DNA of 64,000 nucleotides from Magicicada septendecula. Lineage: Eukaryota; Arthropoda; Insecta; Hemiptera; Cicadidae. The notes beneath the pieces were generated by a model, which saw only the letters and a list, made by a program, of their open reading frames with translations, had not been told where the DNA came from and made no database searches. Shown piece by piece: positions 44,495 through 56,277 of the stretch. How positions within the stretch are numbered: the stretch's first letter is position 1; every line of letters starts with the position of its first letter. Position numbers and translations under genes: made by a program. Location: assembly GCA_034769895.1 (NCBI GenBank), contig CM068370.1, positions 41,397,344 to 41,461,343 of the forward strand. Direction: 5' to 3'.

Positions 44495-45470
44495 ATATAG
44501 GAGTCAAACAAGGGGATGTCTTGTCTACCCTCCTTTTTAATATATGCCTAAACAAAGTAGTAAGGCAGCTACCAATAAACCCTGGTGGCATAATTATGAG
44601 AGAAGCCCGCAGTTCATTGCATATGCCGACAATATTGTTCTCGTGACAAGAAACAAACAGGTACTGCAAGAGGCGTACATCTGTCTGGGGCATGCTTCGA
44701 CCAACCTAAGGCTGCAAGTGAACAGTCAAAAGACAAAATATATGCCGATGAAGAAGAATGTCCCAGAAGAAAGAATCCCAAAAATTAAAGTTAATGTCAG
44801 TGACTTTCAGAGGGTGGATAGTTTCAGACATCTTGGCTCCCTCTTGACGTCAAAAATCAAATGCCAATGGAAATTCAAGACAAACTACCCATGGTAAATA
44901 GGTGCTACTTTTCTTTGGTGCCTATCCTAAAGTCCAGTAACATTTCTAGAATCTCCAAGGTCCAGATTTAGAAAACCGTATTGCGGCCAGTAGTATTGTA
45001 TGCTTCAGAAGGCTCGACCATGACCTCAGCTCAAGAAGATATTATCAGAAGATGGGAAAGAAAGATTCTGAGGTGGATATATGGAGGTGTACTAGATGCC
45101 GGAATGAGGACAAATGCCGAATCTTACGAACTACACAAGGAACCGGACATCGTCATAGCAATAAAACAAGGTAGAATTAGGTGGGCAAGTCACGTACAAA
45201 GAATGACAAAGGAAAGGGCAGTGTTCATTGGAGGACCAGGAGAAAGAACAGCAAGAGAAAGGCCAAGAAGAAGATGGGTGGACGATGTAGATGAAGACTT
45301 GAGGAGACCGGAGGTCAGAAGGTGGCGAAGAGTCGCACAGGATAGAGAGGAGTTGTGGCACGTCGTTCTGGAGGTCAGGACTCTTCATGAGCTGTTAGCG
45401 CCGTGGAGTGGAGTAGTAGTAGATGTTTTATATTATGAATTTTAGGTAAATAGCATACTGTTTTTTAAAT
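44495..45470 (+). pseudogene. LINE reverse transcriptase relic (family G)
   Basis: Plus strand starts GVKQGDVLSTLLFNICLN (palm motif 4), shifts frame to FIAYADNIVLVTRNKQVLQE (ADD box now ADN), NLRLQVNSQKTKYMPMKKN and VDSFRHLGSLLTSK. After another shift a clean 154-codon stretch reads LRPVVLYASEGSTM-like sequence, RWERKILRWIYGGVLDAGMR, ELHKEPDIVIAIKQGRIRWA, then ERPRRRWVDDVDEDLRR. The catalytic box is damaged. The intact C-terminal stretch suggests moderate age. Confidence 0.85.
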
Positions 45471-45479
45471 TCATTGCAT

Positions 45480-46280
45480 ATAATTTGCTTACAGTTTATT
45501 ACAATGTACCAAACGGGGGGGGGGGGGGGCCCGGCTCGAACCGCACAAACTTACTGATGTATTGATAATTTGGAAGCGAAAATTTACATCCTCTCAAATT
45601 TTCGAATAATAATTTGCTTTAATTCCTTTAATCAACCAAATTAGTATTAGTAAGAACAGAAACATGTATTTTAAAAAAACAGTCCTTGTTCTATGCCTTA
45701 CCCTTGTTTTCTTCCATGAAGGAATTTTATGTAATCTATTTATTTTAGAGCTTACAGTGTGCCGTATCTTAGAGCAACCAAGAACTAACGGTCGCGCTTA
45801 TTACACGTCGTAGATATTTGCCACCAGATTCTAGTTCTTCCTGAAGAGATTGTAACACAACCTATCATTGTTGCTCATTAACGTTTCGTCATTGCACGCT
45901 GTGGTATTCCAAGAGTATTTGTGAATATATATTTAAGCGTAGTAAAACGTATTCTTCGTTTTCACGTAGTTATTAGCTGCGAAACATCGCAAACGATTGC
46001 CAATGGAGTCGAGAGTGTCTGCCAATAGGTGTGCCGCGCACAACCTGTATTAAGCGAATTCCTACGCGTTCGTTGAAAAAGTCAGCAATTATTATCGTGA
46101 AATTAGCAGTTTGTGTTTTGTTTTCTTTGTTATCGTTTCGGAGAATTTATTCGTGTCATTACATTATCATTAGTTCCCCAGCGGCGGCCACCTGTCATTC
46201 ATTCATTGTCTCTTTGTGTTTTTCATCACGATGTCAGTATTCTATCAATTAAATCTACATGCATCGATTTGTATTCAATT
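45480..46280. other. No gene recognised
   Basis: A G13 run at about 45517-45529. Short frames near 46.0-46.3 kb have no recognisable domain. Confidence 0.45.
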
Positions 46281-46283
46281 TTG

Positions 46284-46525
46284 TTCATCATCATCTTCAC
46301 GGAATAAACCAAGGATGGTTTTGTCCGGTCTCAAATAGACAAAGGTTAGAGCTGGTCACTCCAACGCTTCCTCGGACGTTCCACACCTCTCCGTCCCCTC
46401 GGCTTATAGTTCCAGAGTTGTTTGGGGATGCGGCAATCATACATTCGGCAAAGATGTTCCCACCAATTCAGCCGATACTGGGCGATCGTGTCGAGTATAC
46501 TTATAATATTCAGTTCCTGCCGTAT
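46284..46525 (-). mobile_element. LINE-C 3' fragment
   Basis: Inverted relative to the 41.3-kb copy and about 85-90% identical by eye, including the GTCGAGTATACTTATAATAT upstream part. Ends with a GATGATGATGAA-like tail on the minus strand. Confidence 0.8.
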
Positions 46526-46529
46526 ATGT

Positions 46530-46864
46530 GTGTTTATTCTATGATTATAACGTCTCTTCGTTATAACATCGGGAACCTGGTTAATTGGCTCAGGTCAATT
46601 AAACAGGCTGCCATATTCTTAACAAAATCAACAATAACTGAAAATAAACAAATATTATATAGGATCTCTAGAATTAAGGAAAATTGGCAGGGGTTTGTAG
46701 ACTTATTCACTCATCTTTGTTTGACCATGACATCTCTTTATTATTTACTGATATTAGCATCTTTACTTATGGTTATCAACATTTGTGTTTCAATAGTTTA
46801 CAAAATGATTTTATGTTTTGTTCAATTACAAGGGCCCTCAAAATATAGATGTACATCTGTTTAA
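46530..46864 (+). CDS. Possible chemoreceptor-like membrane exon, low confidence
   Basis: An open frame of about 110 codons continues from the end of the LINE-C fragment into unique sequence. It has a polar stretch (LRSIKQAAIFLTKSTITENK, then RISRIKENWQGFVDLFTHL) followed by a hydrophobic segment of about 35 residues containing TSLYYLLILASLLMVINICV. The charged helix followed by a membrane helix loosely resembles the C-terminal half of insect gustatory receptors. There is no clear acceptor, and a stop (46862-46864) lies before the good donor AAAG/GTATAT at 46890. A chance frame in AT-rich DNA is a fair alternative. Confidence 0.25.
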
Positions 46865-46869
46865 CTTTT

Positions 46870-48060
46870 CCATGGATCCGGGACTTCAAAAGGTATATTA
46901 AGAATGGTCACATATCCATATATTTTTCTTGAAGTGGTGCCATTAGAAGAATGGACTTATTTCCCTTTTTAAACAACAAGGCTTTACAGTTTAGAGCTTT
47001 AACTCTTTTACTAAAAAAAAAACAATTACTGTCAGTAATTAAAATGTCTTAAAGGTGTTAATTTAATTGTCTTTTGTTGTATATAGTATTTAGTATTTCA
47101 TAACCACGGAAGGCATGCCTCCGTGTCACCTGTGATATCCTCCAGCTCCTCGTTATTCCAGTCCTCGGTTCTTGGTTGCAGCATGTGTGATGTAGGTCAG
47201 GTATCTCTCGTTATCTTCGTATCCGGGGATGGTGTAGTCCTGAAGTCTTTTAGATCATTGTGGGTCCTGGTTCTCTGCTCTTGGCTAACTGGTAGTAATA
47301 GCTCGTTGATTTGAATGATTAACACAAAAGTTTTATTCACCTGTATCCACTTCACATGATTGTTTATTTGTTGCACTTCACTTTATGCTCTTACCACAGT
47401 TTTAATTACATAAGTTTTATATTTTAAGATTTTTGTAGAGATCCAAAGGCGCTCAATTTTCATTATTCTTTCTTACTCGTTTACAACATATTTATATGAA
47501 TCGCGGTTTAACTATATTAACGCAACACATTGTTTAATAGTATAAAGAATGCCTCTATGTCTTAACTGACGGATTAATCACTTTAGGAGACAAACTATTT
47601 TTAACGTTCCACATTACTGCTGTGCGCAGCTTATGGGTTGACCGCTCCATTTCAAGTGGGCTTAGTTAAGGGGTAGATTTGTAACCTGGCGTAGTTTACT
47701 CTTCACCATAAAAGTAGTTCCACATTTATTTGATATTTACGGGATTAAGGTTTGACATTATAATTATCCAAAGCTACGCTTTACTTCAGAATTAATTATA
47801 GTATACTACTATGTTGTTGTTTTATTATTTATTTAATTTCAAATTTACGAAAATATTTGTTTAGTTTATGGGCCGGTATGCAAGTTGATTCCGGTATTCG
47901 CATGTCGATGCAACGTAAATTATTAAAGGGTTTCTTTACTTTGCACTCGCATTCTTTTTGTCTTGTTAATCTAGTTATTAAATATTATTTTAAGTAATTA
48001 AGGGATTTAAAATTAGTTTAAATGTGCGATTAAAAATTTCAATTTCTCTCCCTTTTACAT
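46870..48060. other. No gene recognised
   Basis: AT-rich; a 63-codon plus-strand frame near 47.1-47.3 kb has no recognised domain. Confidence 0.5.
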
Positions 48061-48069
48061 TTCCTATTT

Positions 48070-48450
48070 TAAAATAGTCACATGGTCATGGAGAGTATAC
48101 CCTGCCACGTGCCTGAGAAATCTCATTTCAGCCGCTTGGATGCGACTGGCTTGGCCTTTCGTTAAAGTCCAATTCTCAGACCCATAAAGAAGTGTGGGAA
48201 GAGCCATCACCTTGTAGAATTTTAGGCGTGTTCCTTTCTTTCTGACTTAAGGGTTCGCCTAGTGGTCCCGCACATAAGGTTGAACTTATGCAACTTATTC
48301 ACAACGTCGTTGCATGCATTATAAGACACACTGTAGACCAGGTATTCAAAATTGCTAACTTGTTCCAGGACAGTACCATCTATAACAATTTTTGCCCGTA
48401 TGGGATCATTTCCACGAAAAGCCATTCAATTTTTTTTTTAATCTGGGAAT
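48070..48450 (-). mobile_element. LINE-B-like fragment
   Basis: Minus strand reads MAFRGNDPIRAKIVIDGTVL, then EQVSNFEYLVYSV, NDVVNKLHKFNLMCGTTRRT, then a KVMALPTLLYGSENW-like stretch. It covers the palm/thumb junction only. Confidence 0.8.
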
Positions 48451-48701
48451 TCGAAAGATGTTTCCTTATATATGGTAGCTAAAATTGTCTACATGAATTT
48501 TCCTCCTGATACCTTTAGTTCTAACGCAGTGGAACCTGGAAGCCTTCTTTAGACGCCCATTTCCATGCTTGGAGCGTTCGGGAGTTTTTTAATTTTTTTA
48601 TTTATCTTCCAAGTTTTAGAGTCACTGTTGACTACCTTTTCTAAGGCGGCAGAACAATCTTCCCCACTTCTGTCGTCTTCAGTTAATGTTATCCCAACAT
48701 A

Positions 48702-49531
48702 CAGTGGAAAACTTTTAACACTAAAACGGTTAACACGAAATACGGCTCAGGTCCCCAATCGTTGCTTCTATTTTAAAATTACACTTTTTCAGTGAACACG
48801 AAAGTTTTACCTACAAAATATCGGTTAACACGAAAACTTTTGTTGTAATAATTTTGTTGCTGGCTTTCAACAAAATCCATACAATCCATACATGCACGCC
48901 CCAGAACAGTGCAAATTAAATGCTGTGAAAGTTATGAGAGTGCCGGCGAACTTGACACTGAAAATGACTGTGAAAATATACGATTTCTTACCGCTATCGA
49001 TAGGTTATACTTTCATTGCTGAGTTGTGCTCGTCGAGCTCTAGAGGCCTACTTGCAAGGTGAAATGTTTGACCAATTTTTTTAGTATAAAGTAGTGCAGA
49101 ATTGTGTACTAAAGAAAATAACGAACTATTTTAAAAAGAATTGAACATTGTCACTATAGGAACTTTAAAACACATACTAAAATACCAAACAAGAAAACCT
49201 AAATCGTAAGACTAAGCTAAGAACAGCTACGATTTTATTACGTTATTAAGAACATCTATACTAAATTTTAAGAAAAATTAACCATATTTTCTCCCCCAAA
49301 ATTAACCAGAATTTGTGCAGGAGGATAAGTAAAGACGTTTAGGCTACATACAAGCACCTTCTCAATATTCTTTACTGCTTTATTTTACTACACAATACAG
49401 TAAGTGGTGTATACATTATTTGTTCATTTATCTCATTTTGTTTCACTTTTTGTACGTTTAACACGAAATTCTGTTAAAACGAAAAAACAGTTGGTCCCTG
49501 TCACTTCGCGTTAAACGTTTTCTTGACACTG
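48702..49531. mobile_element. Tigger/pogo-like non-autonomous element T4
   Basis: Left end CAGTGGAAAACTTTTAACAC; right end reverse-complemented CAGTGTCAAGAAAACGTTTA, then ACGCGAAG. TA on both sides. AACACGAAA motifs recur near both ends. No transposase. The TIRs are imperfect, so it is fairly old. Confidence 0.75.
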
Positions 49532-49539
49532 TACCTAAA

Positions 49540-50000
49540 AAGAGTACTATCTTTTATAGCTGCGAATCTACTGTCACATAGGTTATTTCATTTCCAATAA
49601 TTTACTGTTCGGTTTTCCAAAATTTATGTAAGCCCCAAGATTTGTATGGTTCATGGATTTTTTGTATCATGTAATTGGAGTCTTGTTCGTTCGTTCTTAC
49701 AACATGTTCATGCTTGTACACAAGCGTGTAAAGATAGTCGTCATTTCGCGACCACACGACAGCGTCTTTTCCAACTGCCTAAGGCTGCGTTAGCAACATT
49801 TTTCGATAAAGCAGATACCATGGAACACCTCTGTAACTGCAAAATATTGGGACACTCCTCATATCGTACAGCTACGTGGAACGAATGCCTGAGGCATCGT
49901 TGGCTCAAAAAGTGTTTAGATTGGGTTCTAACTAGGGGACGGAAACGGGGTAGATACAGGAAATCGTGTAAGTAGGACATGTATGGTGAGGTAGAGAAAA
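49540..50000. other. No gene recognised
   Basis: A 109-codon plus-strand frame (49646-49975) and its minus-strand shadow show no recognisable domain; a Cys/His-containing stretch near its middle is not enough for a call. Confidence 0.4.
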
Positions 50001-50009
50001 GATGTTTGC

Positions 50010-50740
50010 ATCTTTCTTCTTCCTCTTCTTCTCCACGTCAAGATATAGCCTTACAGCCTGTTCCGCCTTCACTGAAGCCATCTCATCCTTGCCCTACCTA
50101 TATCTCGTCTTCCTTGAGGTCTGTATCTTATTACTTGTTCAGGTAGTCTCATATCTTCCATTCTCTCGATATCCTGGCTTCATTTTATTTGTCCTTTCCT
50201 TATTCTGCTGGCCATAGAATATATATCTAACTCGTACGTACATCTATCTTCATTTCGTATTTGATTTCTAAGGGTGCAATCTTTGGTTTCTCTCAAGAAT
50301 GTCATTGCACTTGTTTGTATTATTCGCTCATCATTTCTCGTCATAGTCCAATTTTCACTTCCATAAGTTAAAACAGATGTTGCCATTACTTCTTGGTCAC
50401 TTTCCTTGTCTTATTTCCAATTGTCCTGTGTATAGTGCCGCATATCATTTGTAATCTATTTATTTTTACATCGATGTCGTTGTCATACTCAGAAGTTACA
50501 TCGAGCCCTAGAAAATTTAAATGGGATACATATTCTGTAGACTGATTGTTTTTAATTATCTTGGAACGTATCGGATTCTTTCCTCTAAAGGCCATAACGT
50601 TTGTTTTCTGGGTTGATATTCTAAGATTATATTCTTTGCATATTTGGACCCAGTGGAAAACCGCTAACTAGAGATCTTTTTCTCTTTTCTGTGCATAATA
50701 ACCTGATTATCCGCAAATAACAATGTTGTAACGGAAAATT
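50010..50740 (-). mobile_element. LINE-B-like fragment with (GAAGAG)n tail
   Basis: Minus strand: ISTQKTNVMAFRGKNPIRSK, HLNFLGLDVTSEYDNDIDVK, RLQMICGTIHRT, ATSVLTYGSENWTMTRNDER, AMTFLRETKDCTLRNQI, then a C-terminus and a GAAGAAGAGGAAGAAG tail at about 50013-50035. Related to, but distinct from, LINE-B. Confidence 0.82.
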
Positions 50741-51115
50741 TGACCTAGTTATAATTTTAATAAATAAGCTATGCTGAAAATAGATATAAGGGTGTGCGTG
50801 AGAAAGCAGAGAGGCGCTAGAAAGCGAGGTAGCAATAATGTGAAAACAGAATTACTTGCTAAAAGCTCGATAATGCATGTACGGTATGTTGAGGCACGAT
50901 TTGGGACACTACTGTCATAAACTGTATTATGTTTCAGATGGTAAGGGTGTTTACCAAATGTTGTAAAACCTAAGTGCATATAACAATAGCTGGCGTGGGA
51001 AAGCGATCTTGTTGTGCAAGTGAGATAGCGAGAGACGCTACTTTCTGTAAACACGTGTGCGCGGAGAAACGTTGGGCGAATTAGAAAAAGCGTCATACGT
51101 TACGCGGGAAGTTGT

Positions 51116-51545
51116 AGTTAAGCGGATTGGCTGAATTCGTATTTAACGGTAGTTTGTACCTAGTATAATCCATATGTTAGTGTAGTGCACTTGTGATAAA
51201 GTGAATTGTGCAAGTTTAACCAGAATCAACACGACGACGGCTGCTGACGAACCACCGATCTATAATAGCTTCAGGACCACGCACTTTGGAAGGATTTACG
51301 CAAGTAAAGAATAATGAACATTTAAATTCTATGTTTTTGATAAATAAACATATGTTGTATGCAACATAGTGACTCAATCTGTCATAAAGGACTCATTGCT
51401 AGTTAATCATATTTAATTTTGTTCAATAAGTAATTCAATTCATATAAGAAGATTTTAATTTTGTAATGTATAAATACAAATTGTCATTAAAGTGATTAAC
51501 ATACTTTAATTTGTGTTTGCTATTACTGGCGCCCTGAGGTAAATC
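51116..51545 (+). repeat. Possible LTR end with primer-binding site
   Basis: ACTGGCGCCCTGAGG at about 51527-51541 contains TGGCGCC, the tRNA-Lys-type primer site, and is followed by TAAATCAAGAG as at 18.8 kb. Upstream lie GATAAATAAACATATG and other AT-rich LTR-like sequence. The LTR start and a duplicated 3' LTR were not found, so the left limit is a guess. Confidence 0.35.
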
Positions 51546-51599
51546 AAGAGTCGGTACACTAGAATAAGTACCATAAACTATTATAGAAATTAATATATA

Positions 51600-52450
51600 T
51601 CATATTTGATAAAGATAGTTTGTGATCTTATTTTTCACATGCTCATAGGCCAACTTAATTTTCAAATCAATAATTTTAACTCTTTTACAAAGGCCTAGCA
51701 AGAAGTGTATTACAATGTATTGATACATTGACTGGATGGTGTACATTTAATTCCGGGGTTTATTTTTTGTCACAAAAAATGGGGTTTCATTGTCACAAAA
51801 CGATGTTTGCATCTTTACTCATAGTAAATAGTAGATGACGAAGCACCTCGTTCGTATTCACGTATGTAAAATCAGAGGCTAATCCACAGAACAAGCAACG
51901 CAAGCAGAGCTTGCCCTAAGAAAATCAGGCTAAAGTGAATAAATTATCACATAACCAAGATTACTGTTGTCGCCAAAAACTGTTTCACATGTCTTCTTGT
52001 CTCTCATCTTTTGAAAACGGGTGGCGAATTTGTCGCCTATCTTCTAGTCAAAATGATATCGATGACTTAGTTTGATCAAAGTCATTAATATCAGTTTGCT
52101 TACAGTTCTGTACGCTGTTTTAACAGCTAACTGACAGCTCTGCCACCAAGGCGATCACTCCAAAAAATATTTCGGTGTGCTATGAGTCGGCCAAATTTCA
52201 GAAATCTTAACATTTATTTTGGATTTCGTGACCACGTTTTCATTGTCTAGCCTTCTTTTTTTTACATTAGGTTACAGCCACAAATACTCAAACTTATAAC
52301 AGTCTAACCTACGAGTACGATACTTTGCTGGTAGGTGACTTTACCATATTATTTTTAATCAAATTAACTAACCAGTTATGATATTCAGAAATTACATAGT
52401 CCAGTTTGTGCTGAAATTGTTTTAATTGGCGATTTTTAAAGTAATTATTA
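51600..52450. other. No gene recognised
   Basis: AT-rich sequence with no supported feature. Confidence 0.5.
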
Positions 52451-52458
52451 AATAGAGT

Positions 52459-52705
52459 TATTATTATATTATTAATAAATAAAACTTTTCTTACAAGAAT
52501 ATACATGTTTTGTATATTTTTAATATTTTACACTGTTTCGATAGTTTAAACTATCATCATCAGAAATTACAAATTAATAAAATTTTATCAGTTTGTAATT
52601 TATGATAGTTTAAACTATCGAAACAGTATAAAATATTTAAAAAAATGCAAAAAATATTCTTGTAAGAAAAGTTTTATATAATATTATTAATAACAAAAAA
52701 TATAT
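52459..52705. mobile_element. Foldback element F3 with hammerhead-like motif
   Basis: About 105 bp at 52459-52570 are inverted at 52598-52705: ATAAAACTTTTCTTACAAGA, CTGTTTCGATAGTTTAAACT, and their complements. The arms are separated by about 30 bp. The left arm has an intact motif on the minus strand and the right arm a core-deleted one on the plus strand, again facing outward. Non-coding. Confidence 0.8.
52525..52567 (-). ncRNA. Hammerhead-ribozyme-like motif H11, canonical CUGAUGA core
   Basis: Stem I AUUU/AAAU, core CUGAUGA, one U, stem II GAUAGU/ACUAUC with loop UUAA, GAA, stem III AC-AGU-GU, then A as the putative cleavage base. This copy has the textbook core, and A is an allowed cleavage base. 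The right-arm partner (about 52600-52640) has lost CUGAUG. Confidence 0.68.
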
Positions 52706-53221
52706 ATACAAGAATAATGTGAACAAATATGATTGTAAATAGATTTCATTAATACATTTGAAACACAAATACCTTTTATTTTATTTATTTATATGACGGT
52801 CGGTCTTAGCGTAATCGATCAATTTCTTCGTTGGAAAACACATTATAACTTAGGTTGTTTAATTTTCTGAGTCACAAAATGATTGTATCTCGAACCGACT
52901 TAATAATACAAAGACCGTTGGATTATACGTAGTGCTTGGATTACGTGGTTAAATAAAACAATAAAAAATTCAATAAGTCCTTTCGCTTAGATCATTATTT
53001 TTATTGCCGATATTGTTTAAATAGAGATTGTAGATCAACGTAAATAAAATACTTTATCAACTGTCATTTACCCAAGTAGTGATTCTCAACGCAGGAGAGC
53101 CGCATCACCTGGGGGCGTCTTGAAATTATCACGTGGGTACCACTTGATAGTACAGTTAAAGTAAGTTTTATTGTGTTTTTAAATGATCTGGCACTTGACA
53201 CATTTTCATTCGTTCATTTTC

Positions 53222-53225
<4 letters not shown>

Positions 53226-53252
<27 letters not shown>

Positions 53253-53420
53253 CTTCTTCTTCTTCTTCTTCTTCTTCTTCTTCTTCTTCTTCTTCTTCAC
53301 GGCTTAGACTGTTTAGTCTGTCCCGGCTCCAAACTGGAAATGCGGACCATCTCTTCTTGGGTCTTTCCAGGCTTCTCTTCCCTTTCGGCTGATACAATAA
53401 GGCTACCTTGGGGAATTCTG
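53226..53420 (-). mobile_element. LINE terminus with long (GAA)n tail
   Basis: The TTC tract at 53226-53300 is, on the minus strand, a GAA tail of about 25 units. It directly follows a LINE-type C-terminus: LLYQPKGKRSLERPKKRWSA then WSRDRLNSLS. So the microsatellite was probably seeded by the LINE tail. Confidence 0.82.
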
Positions 53421-53429
53421 ATAATGAGC

Positions 53430-54320
53430 ATTGAAATTTACAACATTTATTATGTAGAGGGTTATATACATTTATGATGTATTGAACATTATAAAAACAA
53501 GAGCGTACAATCACATTGTAAGAGCGTGCAAGAGTATTATAAAAATAATGGTGAATGGGAATGACAATTATAACAAGAGGCTACATTGTTAAACTGAATT
53601 TTAAACAAACTATTTATAGCCCGTGAATTCGATTCTAAATAGTGAGTGCACAGAATTAAACCTATAATTAATATTTACTACCGCGAGGTCGATCCTAAAC
53701 AGTGAGTACACAGAAAGACCTTGTTCATCGTCGTGACCGTTTCGTCCGTGCAAACAGTACGCGCTTCGTTAATTTGCATAGGTAATAAGAGTTTTTTTAT
53801 CCAATAGTCTAACTGCGAGGCGTCCAGTAATGACGTAATTGTTAAGATTAGTTCCCTCCTTAAGGCCTATAATTAAAATTCAGGAAAGTTATTAGAATAA
53901 AAATTTGAAATTTAAATATTGCTTCATAATTGCGGCGTTTGAAACTAAAAGAGTAAACGTGCAAAACTTAACCATTCAGTCGGGAGTATGCTAACGATGG
54001 GGTACAATGCGATGTTGATTTGTAACTATCTCTGTCTGGCCACTAATTTCTACGCCTCACACACACACACACACGCGCGCGCGCGCACACACATTTTGTT
54101 ACTATTTTCATTGATTTGTCCATTTAATTCAGTGTTGCTAACTTTTAACTCCTCACTAGCAATCTTTAATTGTACCTGAATTCCTTCTGTTGAGACATCT
54201 TTCTTTCTGGAACAGTCGTATTTATTGAAATTTACATTCAACATATTATGTATACTGGTTTTTGTAAAATTGTGACTGTACTGATTAAATAAATATTTAT
54301 TTACTCAGTTTTATTTATTT
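53430..54320. other. No gene; a 30-bp near-duplicate and a (CA)n(CG)n tract
   Basis: TCGATTCTAAATAGTGAGTG (about 53630) recurs as TCGATCCTAAACAGTGAGTA (about 53690). A CA/CG microsatellite lies at 54059-54092. Confidence 0.6.
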
Positions 54321-54324
54321 ACTT

Positions 54325-55815
54325 ATTTTTTTTGTATCGGCCATCTAAGCACCACATGGCAATTTCAATTCTTTATTCTTTGTTCCTTTCTATTTCTCCA
54401 ATATTCTTTTATCATTTCACTGTGTGTCTTCAGTCCACTTTGAACCTGGGTTTTTCTCTCTCCTACCCTGGGGCTTTCCATTTTTAAAACTTTTGCCCGA
54501 AAAACTTCTCTTTCAATTGCTTCTTCTGCGTGTATATTATTTTTTTCTATATCCTTTTGGACTTCTTTAATCCAACTTGATGTTGACTTCTTCCCCCACA
54601 GATATTTGAAGACCTGCTTTGTTAATCTTTTGTCGTCCATTCTATATAAATGTCCAAAAAATAATAGTCTTCTTTTTCTCATTGTTTCTGTTATATTTTC
54701 TATAATTTGATATATTTCGTCATTACTTCTTAATTTCCAACCTTCTGAAGTTTTTCGAGGGCCTAATATTCTCCGAATAGTTCGTCTTTCCAATATTTCT
54801 AGTTTGTCTAAATTATAATTCAATGCTTGACATTCACTTGAATATAGGCATTCTGGCTTCACTACTGTACTGTAATGCCTTATTTTCCCATTTTTAGATA
54901 TGCACTTTTTATTGTAAATATCTTTAGTTATACCATATGCCCTTTCCATCTTATGAATCCTTTCTTCTATAGCAGATTTTTCTAAACCATTTTCTTGAAT
55001 TATTTCTCCTATATACTTAAATTTTCGAACCATCTCTATTCAACCAATATCTGTTACCAAGAATTTTGGCGCATTTTTAATATTTGTGAGAAATTTGTTT
55101 TTTCTGCAGAAATTCTTAAGCCTGTTCTATTGGCTGTGTTCTCAAAAAAATTGACATGTGTTACTGCAGATGTCAGATGTTCAGAAAGTATAGCAAAGTC
55201 ATCTGCAAATGCCAAACAGTTTATTTCAATACGTTTGTTCCTTCTTCCCAACATGATTGGTGACATTTTGCATTCCTTTAATTTTCAATCCAAATTCTCA
55301 CTACTTTCTCACAGTTGAAAAGAATTGGGGATAAACCATCACCCTGTCTTACACCTGTATTTATTTTGAACGGTTGAGATATTTCTCCCATGAATTTTAT
55401 TTTTGAGACTGTGTCCGTAAGGGTTTCACGGATTAGATTTGCCAATTTAGATTTAACACCAAATTCTCGGATTATTTTGTCTATAGTTTCTCTATCAACA
55501 GAATCAAAGGCCTTTTTGAAATCAACAAACATTACTACATTCTCCTTTGAATTCAGTAGCCTGTGACGGATTATTGACTTCAGAGTGAATAACTGTTCTG
55601 GACAGGATCTGCCCTTCCTAAAGCCACCCTGATATTCACCCAAATTGCTATCCAATGTTTTTTCTACTCTGTTCACTAGAATGTTTGAAATATTTTATAC
55701 TCAACTGGAAGTAAAGATATTTCTCTGGAGTTGTTGTTAACCTCTTCGCTTATCACCCTTCTTATGCAGCGGATGTATTAAGCCCACCTTCCATTCTTCT
55801 GGGATTTAGTATTTT
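54325..55815 (-). pseudogene. LINE-A reverse transcriptase, longest copy
   Basis: Minus strand from 55800: KVGLIHPLHKKGDK, a broken NNSREISLLPVEYKIFQ (domain 1), then a clean stretch with YQGGFRKGRSCPEQLFTLKS, FVDFKKAFDSVDRETIDKII (first catalytic Asp), GVRQGDGLSPILFN, CLAFADDFAILSEHLTSAV (intact ADD box), GLRISAEKTNF, VRKFKYIGEIIQENG, CLYSSECQALNYNLDKLEIL, LLFFGHLYRMDDKRLTKQVF, and the basic tail. Three frame breaks (near 55.68, 55.28 and 55.05 kb) separate segments that are otherwise open, and the ADD box is intact. It is the freshest LINE in the window, yet still inactive as read. The endonuclease domain would lie beyond the truncation. The UTR ends at about 54325 with an A-rich run. Confidence 0.9.
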
Positions 55816-55964
55816 TTATTTTTCTTCTTTTTTATTATTATTTCATCATTTCATTATAAGTATCTGGATGAGATTTTTGCAGTACTATTGTATAATATAA
55901 TGTATTATCAAATTATAATTACTTATACAAGCAGTTGATATTATTTTTTATCGCTTAATTGACC

Positions 55965-56010
55965 CGACGCGAGGCACGTTTCACTGATTGTATCCCAATA
56001 TCTTCAAAGG
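55965..56010 (-). ncRNA. Hammerhead-like motif H12, degenerate
   Basis: The core reads UUGAAGA (C3 changed to U); GUGAAACG and a GCGUC end remain. Probably inactive. Confidence 0.4.
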
Positions 56011-56233
56011 TTTATAAATTAATTAACAAATAATCGAATTGATTCGATTTCAATACTTATACTAACGAATAATAAGACAAATTTGTTTCGATTTAATATA
56101 AAATAACGAATAATCGATGTACTGTAATTAGATTTAAATTATCGATTGTTTCAATGTTTATTTACTTAATCAGCTGTTTTGACGGTTATATTGAAAATAT
56201 AATAGTTTCGTTTATTTGTTAATTCATTTATAA

Positions 56234-56277
56234 ACCTCTGAAGATACTGGGATGCAATCAGTAAACGCGCGTCAGGT
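56234..56277 (+). ncRNA. Hammerhead-like motif H13 (G12 missing)
   Basis: Stem I ACCU/AGGU, core CUGAAGA, one U, stem II ACUGG/UCAGU (one G-U), then AAAC where GAAAC is expected, palindromic stem III ACGCGCGU, then C. Pairing is excellent, but G12 is lost. Confidence 0.5.

Noticed and set aside
49646-49975. 109-codon frame with a Cys/His-containing segment
   Set aside because: Spacing fits no zinc-finger or RNase H pattern I know, and the opposite strand is equally open.
53183-53514. Poly-Ser and poly-Glu proteins
   Set aside because: Translations of the GAA/TTC tail of a LINE; only the short LINE terminus is meaningful.
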